In this document: positions 1 to 8,469 of the stretch, one piece after another
Position numbering within the stretch: the first letter of the stretch is position 1
Layout of the letters: each line of letters starts with the position of its first letter
Assembly (NCBI GenBank): GCA_963627465.1
Contig: CAVGBO010000027.1
Location: 1 to 64,000 of the forward strand
Length of the DNA: 64,000 nt
Source: CAKUFA01 sp963627465
Lineage (GTDB): Bacteria > Bacillota > Clostridia > Christensenellales > Aristaeellaceae
Direction: 5' to 3'
The notes under the pieces: model-generated
What the model was told of the DNA's origin: nothing
Databases searched by the model: none
The model's input: only the letters and a program-made list of their open reading frames with translations
Made by a program: the position numbers and the translations under genes

Positions 1-164
1 CAATCGAGCAAGTTTGGCGTGAAGTTCGCACCAGAGGCTTCCGCAACGAGGTTTTTAACACGCTGGAAGATGTGATTGATCGTTTGTGCTGCACCCTTAA
101 GTCCATTACTCCGACAACCATTCGTAGCATTACGGGGCGTGAGTGGATATTATCGCTATTTTAA
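1..164 (+). CDS. IS630-family transposase, C-terminal end (partial)
   Basis: The frame opening at base 3 runs to a TAA at 162-164 and gives about 53 residues. They include EDVIDRLCC and end in SITGREWILSLF, which resembles the extreme C-terminus of IS630-type DDE transposases. The rest of the gene lies outside the window, so whether the element is intact cannot be judged. No terminal inverted repeat was identified after the stop. Adjacent decayed phage sequence suggests a mobile-DNA scar. The family call rests on motif memory only. Confidence 0.6.
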   Translation, partial: IEQVWREVRTRGFRNEVFNTLEDVIDRLCCTLKSITPTTIRSITGREWILSLF

Positions 165-182
165 AATGAGAATAGTATAAGC

Positions 183-350
183 ACTGAACTTCAAAATGAA
201 AATGAAGAAGGGCAGGGAAAAACTTATACACAGGCTGAGGTTGATGCTTTGCTATAGCGTGAAGGAGACAAGCGAGTTACTTCTGCATTGGCAAAGCAAA
301 AGAAAGAGTATGAAAGAAAGCGGATCAAAAGGATGCTTCGCAGAATTTTT
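183..350 (+). pseudogene. Remnant of a phage capsid scaffold-like protein (DUF4355-like)
   Basis: In the frame containing bases 183-185 the translation reads GKTYTQAEVDALL, then a TAG stop at 255-257, then REGDKRVTSALAKQKKEYER. This is the coiled-coil style of phage scaffolding proteins of the DUF4355 type ('TxEEVDxLL...REGDKRVTxAL...KKEYE'). There is an in-frame stop, no convincing start, and the reading runs into the terminator of the next gene. I read it as a broken, non-functional relic. A different frame (196-456) is open but lacks family features. Confidence 0.45.
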
Positions 351-357
351 ACAATCA

Positions 358-395
358 AAAACAGGAGAGGTACCATCGCAGCACCTCTCCTGTTT
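358..395 (-). terminator. Intrinsic terminator after the secreted 170-residue protein gene
   Basis: The arms AAACAGGAGAGGT and ACCTCTCCTGTTT pair perfectly around a short loop. Read on the minus strand the hairpin is followed by a T-rich tract. It lies just downstream of the stop codon at 416. Confidence 0.8.
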
Positions 396-415
396 CTTGA
401 CTCGTTATTCCGTTA

Positions 416-928
416 TTACTCTGCAACAGACTTTGCAGCTTCCAGCAGGCCGGTAACATAGCCCAGGGTATCCACCAGGGTGCATCCGGAAACTACATCA
501 ACCATTTCCTCAGAGGTCTTGCCTTCGATGGCTGCTTCCAGTTCAGCAATGGTCTTGCCGGTAACAAAAGCTTCGATGGCTGCATAGTTCACGTCCAGAG
601 CCTGGGTGGAACCGGCCTTCTGCATGTTGGTGCTGTACAGGGCAGCGTTCACCTTCTTGGAGGCCAGCACCTTTCCTTCGGGATAGCTGGTACCAAAGTC
701 CGCATCGCTGTTCGGCACGCCTTCAGCGGTAGCGGCATCCATGAACTGGAACTCATCGATGTAGGCGGCAACGATCTTGTCACCCTGTACAGCCACAGTC
801 AGCACAGCAAAGCACTTCGTGCCATGGGCAGCATAGTCCACCTGACCGATTTTCACGGTATCGTCAGCGAGAGCAAACACAGGGAGCATCAGGGCGAGAG
901 CCAGCAGCAGAGCGAGAACCTTTTTCAT
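416..928 (-). CDS. Small exported protein with FMN-binding-domain-like C-terminus
   Basis: The 170-residue product begins with a clear signal peptide (MKKVLALLLALALMLPVFALA|DD) without a lipobox cysteine, so export and release by signal peptidase I is likely. The mature part has a beta-rich region (VLTVAVQGDKIVAAYIDEF) and near its end the motif VVSGCT. This resembles the SGAT flavinylation motif of FMN-binding domains, but with Cys in place of Ala. The start has a strong GGAGG site, and a promoter lies at 975-1003. It stands alone between terminators. The function is not established. A covalent-flavin or electron-shuttle role is only an inference from the motif. Confidence 0.6.
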   Translation of the reverse strand: MKKVLALLLALALMLPVFALADDTVKIGQVDYAAHGTKCFAVLTVAVQGDKIVAAYIDEFQFMDAATAEGVPNSDADFGTSYPEGKVLASKKVNAALYSTNMQKAGSTQALDVNYAAIEAFVTGKTIAELEAAIEGKTSEEMVDVVSGCTLVDTLGYVTGLLEAAKSVAE

Positions 929-974
929 GTGAAGTTATCCTCCTTCTTTGTCGGTTTCTCCGACGTATGTTGAG

Positions 975-1003
975 ATTATACAGGAACACCCATAAGTTTG
1001 TAA
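975..1003 (-). promoter_or_regulatory. Promoter of the 170-residue exported protein gene
   Basis: On the minus strand -35 TTACAA (998-1003) and -10 TATAAT (975-980) are 17 bases apart. The short leader contains a GTCGG-AGAAA-CCGAC hairpin before the ribosome site. Confidence 0.75.
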
Positions 1004-1044
1004 AGGATAACCTTGTTCTTTTTTTAACGTTTTCTCTTTCACAA

Positions 1045-1079
1045 TGAAACAAACGGCACCGAGCATTGCTGCCGGTGCC
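1045..1079 (-). terminator. Terminator after vanW-like gene
   Basis: GGCACCG and CGGTGCC arms (1055-1061, 1073-1079) are followed on the minus strand by GTTTGTTT, just past the stop at 1085. Confidence 0.65.
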
Positions 1080-1084
1080 ATATT

Positions 1085-2833
1085 TCAGTTGTACTCCACG
1101 GTTTCCTGGTACGCCTTGTATGTCGATGTGCAAAGCAATTCCCGCTTAAATTCCTTGCCATTCTGGTACCACACCTGATAGGTGCTGACCTCGTAGCCTT
1201 TTCGAGCACTAACGGTTTTTTTGCTGGTGCCCTGAGGTAGGCTGGTATTCTGCACATACTTGATGCCTTCCGGTGCCTGAATGGTTTTCGTAACCTCACT
1301 TTCAAGGTCGATGGTGATCCCCTCGCCCAGGCTCATGCCGTAAATCTCCACAGTGACCTTCCGGCTTTCATACCAAGCCACAATGAAAATCGGCCAGTCC
1401 GTATTGTTGCGGAACTTGAAATCCAAATTAGGCCAGTTCACCGTGGCATCCATGCCCTTCTCCACGTAAGAAGAAGGCCAAGCATGAGGGCTGCGGTAGA
1501 CAATTTCCAAGTTTGCTCTCGCCACCGCATTGAACAGTGTGGAACTGGTTTGGCACACGCCACCGCCAATTTCATCCACGCTTTGTCCGCCGGAGATGGC
1601 AGCAGCTGCCTTGTAGCCCTTATCTTCTGTCCGCTGTCCGGTGGTTTCGTTGAAGGAGAAGGTTTCTCCCGGCTGCACGGTCACGCCGTTAATCGCATTG
1701 GCAGACAGGCGAATATTGTTGTTCCGGTTGCTGTTGCTGGTGGTGCTGGTGGTGTAGCTGGATACTTTGCGGAAGCTGTTCATCAACTCCGCTTTGGTGG
1801 TCTCTGCCAGCAGCGTTTCCACTTCCACATCGATGGTAGCGTGATTGTCCCCTGCATCCAGGCAGGCAATCACCTGATCATAAATATCCGTTGCGCTTAC
1901 GTAGGCACCGGGCGTATCCGCATTGAAGGTAAAGCTCTTGCTGCTGAAGTCGAAGGAAGCAACCGAAGCATTCACCGGCTCGCAGTTGATCGAGGCAGCA
2001 ATGGTCTCCGTCATGGTACGGATGGTGTCCCGATCATAGGTAATAGCCGTGGTTAAGTTGACAGGATCTGCCTGCAGGGCAGCGATGGTATTCACCCGTT
2101 CCTGAAAGGGCGTCGTTCCTGTGCCGCGAATGGAGGTCGTATTGCTCCGTCCGTAGGCATAGGCCTTATCCACCATTTCCTGTATGTTCCGCGTCATGGG
2201 CACATTGCCGGAGTCAATGCTCCAAGTCTGCCCATCCACGTTCACGGTAATTTGGAAAGATGACCCTTCTGTTGCGCTGACCCGGCTGACGGCCATCACC
2301 GCCTCATCCTTGGTCATGCCGCCCACATCCACACCATCAATGATGACCCCATGATAGATGGTTCCCGTGTTCATGTACTGGCGCAGGCTGCGATACTGGC
2401 TGTAATGATCCTGATCCAGGCTGATCAAAGTCCCGTTGGCAAAGGCATAGTTGGGCAAGGTGGTAAACTGAATGCCCAGCAGCTGAGGCGCAACAAACAG
2501 TCCCATGGTGCCAATGCACAGCAGACAAAGCAAGATAACGAACCCCCACCCGATTCGGGAAGCCACGCTCTTTTTCTTCTTGCGCTTCCTGTTCTTTCTT
2601 GGAGGTTCGTCCTGCATGGGATCATTCTCCCGATATCGATTTTCCTGCGCCTGACGCAGTTCCTCACTGCGCCCCAAAGGCTGACGCTCCACCCGGGCGC
2701 CCCGGTGCCCGCCGTAGGCGTTCACCTGCTGGTTGACCCGGCGACGGTATTGCACCCGTACAGTCTCCCCATCCCCGTCATACAGCGGTACATTGTTGTT
2801 TCTCATCTGTGCATCGCGCGGGGTTTGCTCCAT
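1085..2833 (-). CDS. Membrane-anchored VanW family protein with peptidoglycan-binding-4 and G5-like domains
   Basis: The product has 582 residues. Residues 1-90 are a charged, proline-poor cytoplasmic tail ending in a lysine/arginine cluster. One membrane helix follows at about 94-117, so the bulk is extracellular. About 150-360 resembles the repeated PG_binding_4 region, and about 375-505 is the VanW domain with the conserved GETFSFN and GGGVCQ motifs. The last 70 residues look like a G5 domain (GYEVSTYQVWYQNG). Such proteins are thought to act at the cell wall; the exact activity is unknown. The ATG has a GGAGGG site and sits 18 bases after rex, so the two are probably cotranscribed from the Rex-controlled promoter. 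Confidence 0.88.
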   Translation of the reverse strand: MEQTPRDAQMRNNNVPLYDGDGETVRVQYRRRVNQQVNAYGGHRGARVERQPLGRSEELRQAQENRYRENDPMQDEPPRKNRKRKKKKSVASRIGWGFVILLCLLCIGTMGLFVAPQLLGIQFTTLPNYAFANGTLISLDQDHYSQYRSLRQYMNTGTIYHGVIIDGVDVGGMTKDEAVMAVSRVSATEGSSFQITVNVDGQTWSIDSGNVPMTRNIQEMVDKAYAYGRSNTTSIRGTGTTPFQERVNTIAALQADPVNLTTAITYDRDTIRTMTETIAASINCEPVNASVASFDFSSKSFTFNADTPGAYVSATDIYDQVIACLDAGDNHATIDVEVETLLAETTKAELMNSFRKVSSYTTSTTSNSNRNNNIRLSANAINGVTVQPGETFSFNETTGQRTEDKGYKAAAAISGGQSVDEIGGGVCQTSSTLFNAVARANLEIVYRSPHAWPSSYVEKGMDATVNWPNLDFKFRNNTDWPIFIVAWYESRKVTVEIYGMSLGEGITIDLESEVTKTIQAPEGIKYVQNTSLPQGTSKKTVSARKGYEVSTYQVWYQNGKEFKRELLCTSTYKAYQETVEYN

Positions 2834-2851
2834 GTATATTTGCCCTCCGTA

Positions 2852-3484
2852 TTAGGCTTCACCTGCATGCGCCATCTTATAGGACAGAATCTGAAGGCTG
2901 TCGCTCAGGTGAACATTCACCACAATCATCTCATCCGGATGACGCAGATCCGTAGGCGCAAAGTTCCATACTGCGCCTACATGGCAGGCAGAAAGCCGAT
3001 CCATGGTTTCCTGTGCAGCCTTGACCGGCACAGCCAGCACGGCCACATCCACCTTATTGTCACCCAGAAAATTTTCCAGCTCATCCATGGGATACACCGG
3101 CACATTGCCCACCCGAGTACCAATCTTCCCAGGATCTACGTCAAACATAGCCACCGTTTCAAATCCTTCACGGTTGAAGGTGGGATAGTTGGCCACGGCA
3201 CTGCCGATGTTGCCCACGCCGAGAATGATCATCCGGTGCATCCTGTTCAGGCCAAGGATTTCACCGATGTGCATCTTCAGGTCGCTAACCTTATAGCCAT
3301 AGCCTTGACGGCCAAAGCCGCCAAAGCAGTTAATATCCTGCCGAATCTGCGAAGGCGTCAGCTGCATCCGCTTGCCCAGCTCCTGCGATGAAATTTGTGT
3401 TACGCCTGCCGCTTCCAATTCACGCAGGTGACGATAATATCCGGGCAACCGCCGAATAACTGCATCCGATACATACCCTGCCAT
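2852..3484 (-). CDS. rex: Redox-sensing transcriptional repressor Rex
   Basis: Rex binds DNA when NADH is low and releases it when the NADH/NAD+ ratio rises, controlling fermentation genes. The 210-residue product starts at MAGYVSDAVIRRLPGYYRHL, the usual Rex N-terminus, with GGAGG placed 6-7 bases upstream; a longer open frame to 3562 is not needed. Residues 1-80 form the winged helix (SSQELGKRMQLTPSQIRQD), followed by a Rossmann NAD(H) fold with the glycine motif GVGNIGSA near residue 90. A Rex-box overlaps its own transcription start (3513-3530). It is followed by the vanW-like gene. Confidence 0.95.
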   Translation of the reverse strand: MAGYVSDAVIRRLPGYYRHLRELEAAGVTQISSQELGKRMQLTPSQIRQDINCFGGFGRQGYGYKVSDLKMHIGEILGLNRMHRMIILGVGNIGSAVANYPTFNREGFETVAMFDVDPGKIGTRVGNVPVYPMDELENFLGDNKVDVAVLAVPVKAAQETMDRLSACHVGAVWNFAPTDLRHPDEMIVVNVHLSDSLQILSYKMAHAGEA

Positions 3485-3512
3485 TCGCAATCCTCCATCC
3501 CATGCAAAGTGC

Positions 3513-3530
3513 AAGTGAATTCTTTCACAT
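3513..3530 (-). promoter_or_regulatory. Rex operator (autoregulatory)
   Basis: The minus strand reads ATGTGAA-AGAA-TTCACTT, close to the Rex consensus TTGTGAA-N4-TTCACAA. It starts three bases downstream of the -10 box of the rex promoter, so bound Rex should block initiation. Confidence 0.8.
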
Positions 3531-3533
3531 TTG

Positions 3534-3562
3534 ATATTATCATAGATTTGACGGCTTTTCAA
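3534..3562 (-). promoter_or_regulatory. rex promoter
   Basis: -35 TTGAAA (3557-3562) and -10 TAATAT (3534-3539) are separated by 17 bases. This gives rex-vanW a transcription unit separate from the U32 gene upstream. Confidence 0.8.
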
Positions 3563-3609
3563 CCCGAAAATCGTTTTTTCGCTGGACGTACACCGTTCTT
3601 ACTGCTTCC

Positions 3610-4833
3610 TCAGGTGCGATGATTCCGCACCGGCCCCCGGAGCATGTCTCCTGCCTGCACCTGCACAGGCAATTTCATGCGGACGATTTCTCCTGCAATG
3701 CCCAGGGTATCCAGTCGTTCTCCTGTCTTTTCCCGCAGAAAGGGAACTGCCTCCACCTGCACCGTGCCGCCGGGCGTCATCAGCTCCAGCGAATCCCCGG
3801 CGCAGAACCGGTTCTTCAGCATTAGCCGGGCTTCCTGTCCTGCTTCCGCATCTTCCATCACCCGTGCCACATATTCCCGGGACTGATGAAAGCCTTCCGC
3901 TCCGCCGGGCTGACTGGGTTTCCCCAAGGCAAACCCGGTGTCGCTGTCCCTGTGGCTGGCGCATTGCAATTCTTCCATGAGCCCCGGCAGTGCGGCTTCA
4001 AATGCCGCATCGTCCTTTGCCAGCAGATCCAGCGCCCGGCGATACACGGAGGTAACGGTTGCCACGTAGTATTCTGTCTTCATTCGGCCTTCGATTTTCA
4101 GGCTGGCAATGCCTGCATCCCGAAGTCTTGGCAGCAGGGGCAATAGATTCAGATCCTTTGCCGAGAAAATATAGGTGCCGTTGTCATCTTCACACACAGG
4201 CAAATATTCGCCGGGGCGCTTTTCCTCCATCACCGCATAGTGCCACCGGCAGGGTTGGGCACACTCCCCCTGATTGGCACTCCGTCCCGTCAAGGCTGCG
4301 CTAAGCATGCACCGTCCGGAATAGGCCATGCAGGAAGCACCGTGCACAAAAGCCTCCAGCTCAATGCTGTCGCCCAAATTTGCATGCATGGCAACCATTC
4401 GGTTCAGGCTCACCTCTCGGGCAAGAATCACCCGGGCACACCCAAGATCACGATAGTGGGCAATCGCATCGCTGTTCACTGTGCTGGCCTGGGTGCTTAC
4501 ATGCACCGGCAGTCCCGGCAATTCTTTCCGCAGACGGGTAATGGCACCCAAGTCGCTGACAATCACCGCATCCACACCGCAGGCCATGGCCACACGTGCC
4601 CCGGCCACGAAGGCATCCATTTGGTCATCAAAGGGGAATACGTTCATGGTCAGATAGAATTTTTTCCCTGCCTGGTGGGTCTGTGTCACAGCCGCCTGCA
4701 GCTGCTTTTCATCAAAATTTCCCGCAAAGGCACGGAGACCGAAGCGCTTCATGCCGCCATACACCGCATCCGCACCAAAGTGAAGCGCTGCCGCAAGAGA
4801 TTCCATGCTGCCGGCAGGGCAAAGCAATTCCAT
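3610..4833 (-). CDS. Peptidase U32 family protein, TrhP/YrrO-like (probable tRNA 5-hydroxyuridine synthesis)
   Basis: The 407-residue product starts at MELLCPAGSMESL with a GGGGGA ribosome site; the open frame reaches further upstream without support. The U32 signature ELEAFVHGASCMAYSGRCML is at about residues 158-177. It is followed by NQGECAQPC, so Cys168, Cys175, Cys191 and Cys195 can serve metal or Fe-S binding. In Bacillus the U32 genes yrrN/yrrO lie beside yrrL (mltG), and their products make wobble 5-hydroxyuridine in tRNA. Here the gene follows mltG with one base between them. I favour the tRNA role over proteolysis, by context and family knowledge. Confidence 0.85.
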   Translation of the reverse strand: MELLCPAGSMESLAAALHFGADAVYGGMKRFGLRAFAGNFDEKQLQAAVTQTHQAGKKFYLTMNVFPFDDQMDAFVAGARVAMACGVDAVIVSDLGAITRLRKELPGLPVHVSTQASTVNSDAIAHYRDLGCARVILAREVSLNRMVAMHANLGDSIELEAFVHGASCMAYSGRCMLSAALTGRSANQGECAQPCRWHYAVMEEKRPGEYLPVCEDDNGTYIFSAKDLNLLPLLPRLRDAGIASLKIEGRMKTEYYVATVTSVYRRALDLLAKDDAAFEAALPGLMEELQCASHRDSDTGFALGKPSQPGGAEGFHQSREYVARVMEDAEAGQEARLMLKNRFCAGDSLELMTPGGTVQVEAVPFLREKTGERLDTLGIAGEIVRMKLPVQVQAGDMLRGPVRNHRT

Positions 4834-4834
4834 A

Positions 4835-6019
4835 TTATTCAATCCCCCTTGATTCATCATAAGCCTTCCACAAAGGTGCGTAAATGGCCACGGCCTGGTC
4901 ATGCTCCGCCTGGGTCTTGGAGAAGTAGAGCTCTCCGCTTTCCGGATCTTTGGCACAGAAGTACAGGTAGTTTTCGGCCACGTAGGTTTCATCAGGATAG
5001 AGTGCGGCGTTGATGGCTGCCTCCGACGGGCTGCAAATAGGCCCCAATGGCAGCCCCGTATGCAGGTAGGTGTTGTACAGACTCTGTACCTGCAAATCCT
5101 CCGAGGACAGGTTCATCTTCCGCACGCCGGTAATGTAATGAATGGTCACGTCGCTGCCCAGCTTGATTTTCTGATTCAGCCGATTGTGGAATACGGCGGA
5201 CACCTTAGCAAAGTCGCTTTCCTTGGCTTCCTTCTCAATGAGCGAAGCCAGAGTCAGCACCTGATCCATGGTCATGTTCATCTCTTCCGCCCGTGTCTGC
5301 ATTTCCGCCGGGAACACATTGTCCGTCTGGCTCAGCAGCTTGCGGATGATTTCCTCTGCCGTGGCCGTGGTATACACTTCATAGGTATTGGCTGCAAGGT
5401 AGCCCTCCAGCACATACTTGCGCTGGGAAACGTTGCTGGTAGCAAGCACATCGGAAATATAGTAATAATCCTTGAACTGTTCCCCGGTTTTGCACAGGTT
5501 CAGGAATTCCGTGCTGTCGCTCAGCACACCGTCAGATACCAGCTTCGCAGCGAACTCCTCAATGGTCCAGCCGGGAATCATGGTAATGGTGCGTACCAGC
5601 GGATTGCCATCCCCCTTGGTCAGTTGGTCGGCAATCTCTTGCATGGTCATGGATTGATTCAGGGTATAGCTGCCAGACTGAATTTTCTGTCCCATGCCGG
5701 CAAAGTCGCAATAATACTTGAACACCGTCTTGGAACGAATCAGATCCGCTTTCTCCAAATTGGAGGCCACGCGGCTCAGGCTTTGACCGCTTTCCACCGT
5801 GAAGGAAACCCCTGTGGTATTTGCGGTATCCACCGGAGCTAGATATTCATCGTAGACCTTATTCCACACGGTCATCAGCAGCCCGATAATGACCACCAAG
5901 GAAGTAGTCACCACCAGAATAGGGCGAATGACCCGCCACAGACCGCTGTACCAATAAAAACCATATTCACGTTCATCCCGCATGCTGCGGTAGGTGTAGT
6001 CACGTTTTTTGCGTGCCAT
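4835..6019 (-). CDS. mltG: Endolytic murein transglycosylase MltG
   Basis: MltG cuts nascent glycan strands at the membrane and helps end their elongation. The 394-residue product has a basic cytoplasmic N-terminus and one membrane helix at about 28-50. It then has a LysM-like segment (VESGQSLSRVASNLEKADLI) and the YceG domain with SLIEKEAK, which holds the catalytic glutamate. The C-terminal region also has the usual LPLGPICSPS motif. An AAAGGAGG site precedes the ATG. It lies between ylbF (34 bases upstream) and the U32 gene. Confidence 0.95.
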   Translation of the reverse strand: MARKKRDYTYRSMRDEREYGFYWYSGLWRVIRPILVVTTSLVVIIGLLMTVWNKVYDEYLAPVDTANTTGVSFTVESGQSLSRVASNLEKADLIRSKTVFKYYCDFAGMGQKIQSGSYTLNQSMTMQEIADQLTKGDGNPLVRTITMIPGWTIEEFAAKLVSDGVLSDSTEFLNLCKTGEQFKDYYYISDVLATSNVSQRKYVLEGYLAANTYEVYTTATAEEIIRKLLSQTDNVFPAEMQTRAEEMNMTMDQVLTLASLIEKEAKESDFAKVSAVFHNRLNQKIKLGSDVTIHYITGVRKMNLSSEDLQVQSLYNTYLHTGLPLGPICSPSEAAINAALYPDETYVAENYLYFCAKDPESGELYFSKTQAEHDQAVAIYAPLWKAYDESRGIE

Positions 6020-6053
6020 GCTTCGCCCTCCTTTGCCGTGACGCTAACGAGGC

Positions 6054-6404
6054 TCAGCCCCCAAGTCCCGGCAAGCCCATATCAATATCTGCCGCTTCCG
6101 TAATGATCTTGAAAATATCCGCCAAGGCCTGCTGCATCTGAATCTCTGCCAGCAGGTACTGGCTCACCTCCGGCTTGGCAAACAGCAGGGAAGAAATGCC
6201 GGAAAACCGCTGCATATCTTCGCTGTCCGTCTGCTGACCGCTAATCGCCGCCATTTGCAGGGTCATTTGCAGCTTCTTGTATTCCTTGATCAAGGCAGCT
6301 ACCGTTTCATCTGCCATGACTTCATCCTTCAACCGGTGATAGGTCTGATATTCCTCACTGGCCTTAATATCCGCAGCCAGCCGATGTGCATTGCTGTATT
6401 CCAT
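6054..6404 (-). CDS. ylbF: YlbF/YmcA family regulator (RNase Y specificity complex-like)
   Basis: This helical protein of 116 residues has the Com_YlbF pattern: an N-terminal helix pair (HRLAADIKASEEYQTYHRLKD), then long helices (IKEYKKLQMTLQMA, EIQMQQALADIFKIITEAA). In Bacillus, YlbF with YmcA and YaaT directs RNase Y to particular mRNAs. The ATG at 6402-6404 is preferred to a TTG nine bases upstream, because AGGCGG is spaced properly only for the ATG. It lies 149 bases after RNase J, so an RNA-decay link is likely. The intervening gap holds a small GGAAG-AAAAG-CTTCC hairpin and no gene. Confidence 0.85.
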   Translation of the reverse strand: MEYSNAHRLAADIKASEEYQTYHRLKDEVMADETVAALIKEYKKLQMTLQMAAISGQQTDSEDMQRFSGISSLLFAKPEVSQYLLAEIQMQQALADIFKIITEAADIDMGLPGLGG

Positions 6405-6553
6405 GGGTCGCAACCGCCTTTCTTTTTCTCATGAAACCTAACGAATGGGAGGAAGCTTTTCTTCCCCAAAACAGCGCAAGGGAGAAGCGCCCCGACCTGC
6501 AAGCAGTGCACCTGCCGGAGTCTTCCCCCTTTATGCTCACGTTCCGAATGCCA

Positions 6554-8230
6554 TCACACGTCCAGAATGATGGGCAGGATCATGGGATTACGCTTAATCT
6601 TCTCGTAAATGTAGCGATGCAGGTCATCCTTAATACGGTTCTTCAGTGCCACCCAGTCCGCACCGTCCAAGCTGGACTCGCGGAGGATGCCACGAACCAC
6701 TTCCCGCATACTTTCGATAATGTCCTCATTCTCACGGACGTAGATGAAGCCCCGGCTAATGATGTCCGGTCCGCTGACCAGCACACCCTGATCCCGATCA
6801 ATGGCCATGGCCACAATGATCAAGCCGTCCTGGCTCAGATGCTTACGATCCCGCAGCACCACATTGCCCACGTCACCAATGCCAAGACCGTCCACCAGCA
6901 CACCGCCGGTAGGCACCTGCTCCCCCAGGCTCAGGCTGTTTTCGGTCATTTCAATGACCTGACCGATTTCCGGAATCACAATGTTCTTCCGGTTCATGCC
7001 CATGCTTTCCGCAAGCTCTGCATGCTGCCACAGCATACGATACTCACCATGGACAGGAATGAAGTACTTAGGCTGCACCAAGGCGTGCATCAGCTTCAGT
7101 TCTTCCTGGCAGGCGTGACCGGAAACGTGCACCTCTGCCAGTGCCTCATACACCACCTGTGCGCCGCAGCGGTACAGCTGGTTAATCACACGGGAAATGA
7201 ACTTTTCATTGCCGGGGATAGGCGTTGCGGAAATCAGCACCATGTCGCTCTGGCGAATCTGCAGCTTCCGATGCTCGGCGTAAGCCATGCGGGTCAGGCC
7301 TGCCATAGGCTCGCCCTGGCTGCCGGTGGTCATGACCAGGATTTCCTCATCAGGATACTGATCCAGGCTGTCCACGTCAATCAGGCAGTCTTCCGGTATA
7401 TGCAGCTCGCCGATCTGCATAGCAACACGGCTTACGTTCACCATGCTGCGGCCAATGAAGCATACCCGTCTGCCATAGCGGATGCCATTGTCAATCACCA
7501 TCTGCATACGGTGAATGTTGCTGGCAAACATGGCCACGATAACCCGCCCCTTGGCATCCCGGAACAGATTCTCAAAGGTGGGGCCGATTTTCATTTCACT
7601 CATGGTCTGACCGGGACGTTCCACGTTGGTAGATTCGCACAGCAGTGCCATAACGCCCTTTTCGCCCAAGGAAGCCAAGGTCTGCAAGTCCGTAACCTGA
7701 CCATCAATGGGGGTATAGTCTACCTTGAAGTCGCCGCTGACCACCACCGTGCCTGCCGGACAAGTCAGCGCAATGGCGCATGCCCCGGCAATGGAGTGGC
7801 TTACATGAATGAACTTGCAGGTAAACTTGCCCAGCTGAATTTCATCCCTGGGCTGCACCACATGCATGGTGATGTTGGGCACCCGGTGCTCCTTCATCTT
7901 CAAATCCACCAAGGCCAAGGTCAGCTTGGTGCCGTACAAAGGTGCCGGCACCTGGCGAAGGATGTAAGGCGTTGCGCCGATGTGATCCTCATGGCCGTGG
8001 GTAAACAGGTAGCCCCGAACGTTCTTCTTCTTTGCCACCAGGTAGCTGACATCCGGGATCACCAGGTCAACGCCCAGCATATCTTCCTTGGGGAAAATGC
8101 TGCCGCAGTCCACCACCACAATGTCGTCTTCATACTCGAAGACCGTCATGTTCTTACCAATTTCATCCACACCGCCCAGTGAGACGATGCGGAGCTTGCT
8201 CGGTTCCGTTGCATTCACTCTTTGGCTCAC
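6554..8230 (-). CDS. rnj: Ribonuclease J
   Basis: RNase J is a 5'-to-3' exonuclease and endonuclease of mRNA decay and rRNA maturation. The 558-residue product has the metallo-beta-lactamase motif HGHEDH (residues 78-83) for zinc, an intervening beta-CASP domain, and a full-length C-terminal domain (GDFKVDYTPI, SGHACQEELKLM, PVHGEYRML). The start is GTG with an AAAGGAGG site. A promoter lies about 210 bases upstream, leaving a long structured leader. The downstream genes ylbF, mltG and U32 follow on the same strand. Confidence 0.96.
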   Translation of the reverse strand: MSQRVNATEPSKLRIVSLGGVDEIGKNMTVFEYEDDIVVVDCGSIFPKEDMLGVDLVIPDVSYLVAKKKNVRGYLFTHGHEDHIGATPYILRQVPAPLYGTKLTLALVDLKMKEHRVPNITMHVVQPRDEIQLGKFTCKFIHVSHSIAGACAIALTCPAGTVVVSGDFKVDYTPIDGQVTDLQTLASLGEKGVMALLCESTNVERPGQTMSEMKIGPTFENLFRDAKGRVIVAMFASNIHRMQMVIDNGIRYGRRVCFIGRSMVNVSRVAMQIGELHIPEDCLIDVDSLDQYPDEEILVMTTGSQGEPMAGLTRMAYAEHRKLQIRQSDMVLISATPIPGNEKFISRVINQLYRCGAQVVYEALAEVHVSGHACQEELKLMHALVQPKYFIPVHGEYRMLWQHAELAESMGMNRKNIVIPEIGQVIEMTENSLSLGEQVPTGGVLVDGLGIGDVGNVVLRDRKHLSQDGLIIVAMAIDRDQGVLVSGPDIISRGFIYVRENEDIIESMREVVRGILRESSLDGADWVALKNRIKDDLHRYIYEKIKRNPMILPIILDV

Positions 8231-8433
8231 GGAGTGCCTCCTTTCAGGTCATAAAAAAGTACACACAACATAAAGCTCAGAAGCCACGCTGCCTCTTCGC
8301 TATCTTTAACCGGACACACGCCGGTCAATATTCTTTCAGGCAATCACTGCCGCACCGCTGCACGGATTAAGAGGATATCCTCCTGCCGTGCCGCCGGTAA
8401 AGACGACATGCTGCATATGCACGTCATCACCTA
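8231..8433 (-). other. Long structured 5' leader of RNase J mRNA
   Basis: About 200 bases separate the inferred transcription start from the GTG. On the minus strand there is a GCACGG...CCGTGC stem enclosing the perfect palindrome GAGGATATCCTC, then an ACCGG-CGTGTGT-CCGGT hairpin. No coding region is visible. The length suggests post-transcriptional control, possibly autoregulation by RNase J; that is inference. Confidence 0.45.
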
Positions 8434-8439
8434 CGTCCC

Positions 8440-8448
8440 ATTATAACA
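8440..8448 (-). promoter_or_regulatory. Extended -10 promoter of RNase J
   Basis: The minus strand reads TGTTATAAT, an extended -10 box. The -35 region (TGGTAC at 17 bases) is poor, as is usual when the extended TG is present. Confidence 0.65.
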
Positions 8449-8469
8449 CATCTTTTTGAAAAGTACCAC

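Noticed and set aside
196..456. 86-codon plus-strand frame near the left edge
   Set aside because: It runs through the terminator and into the opposite gene; another frame of the same DNA shows the phage-like remnant instead.
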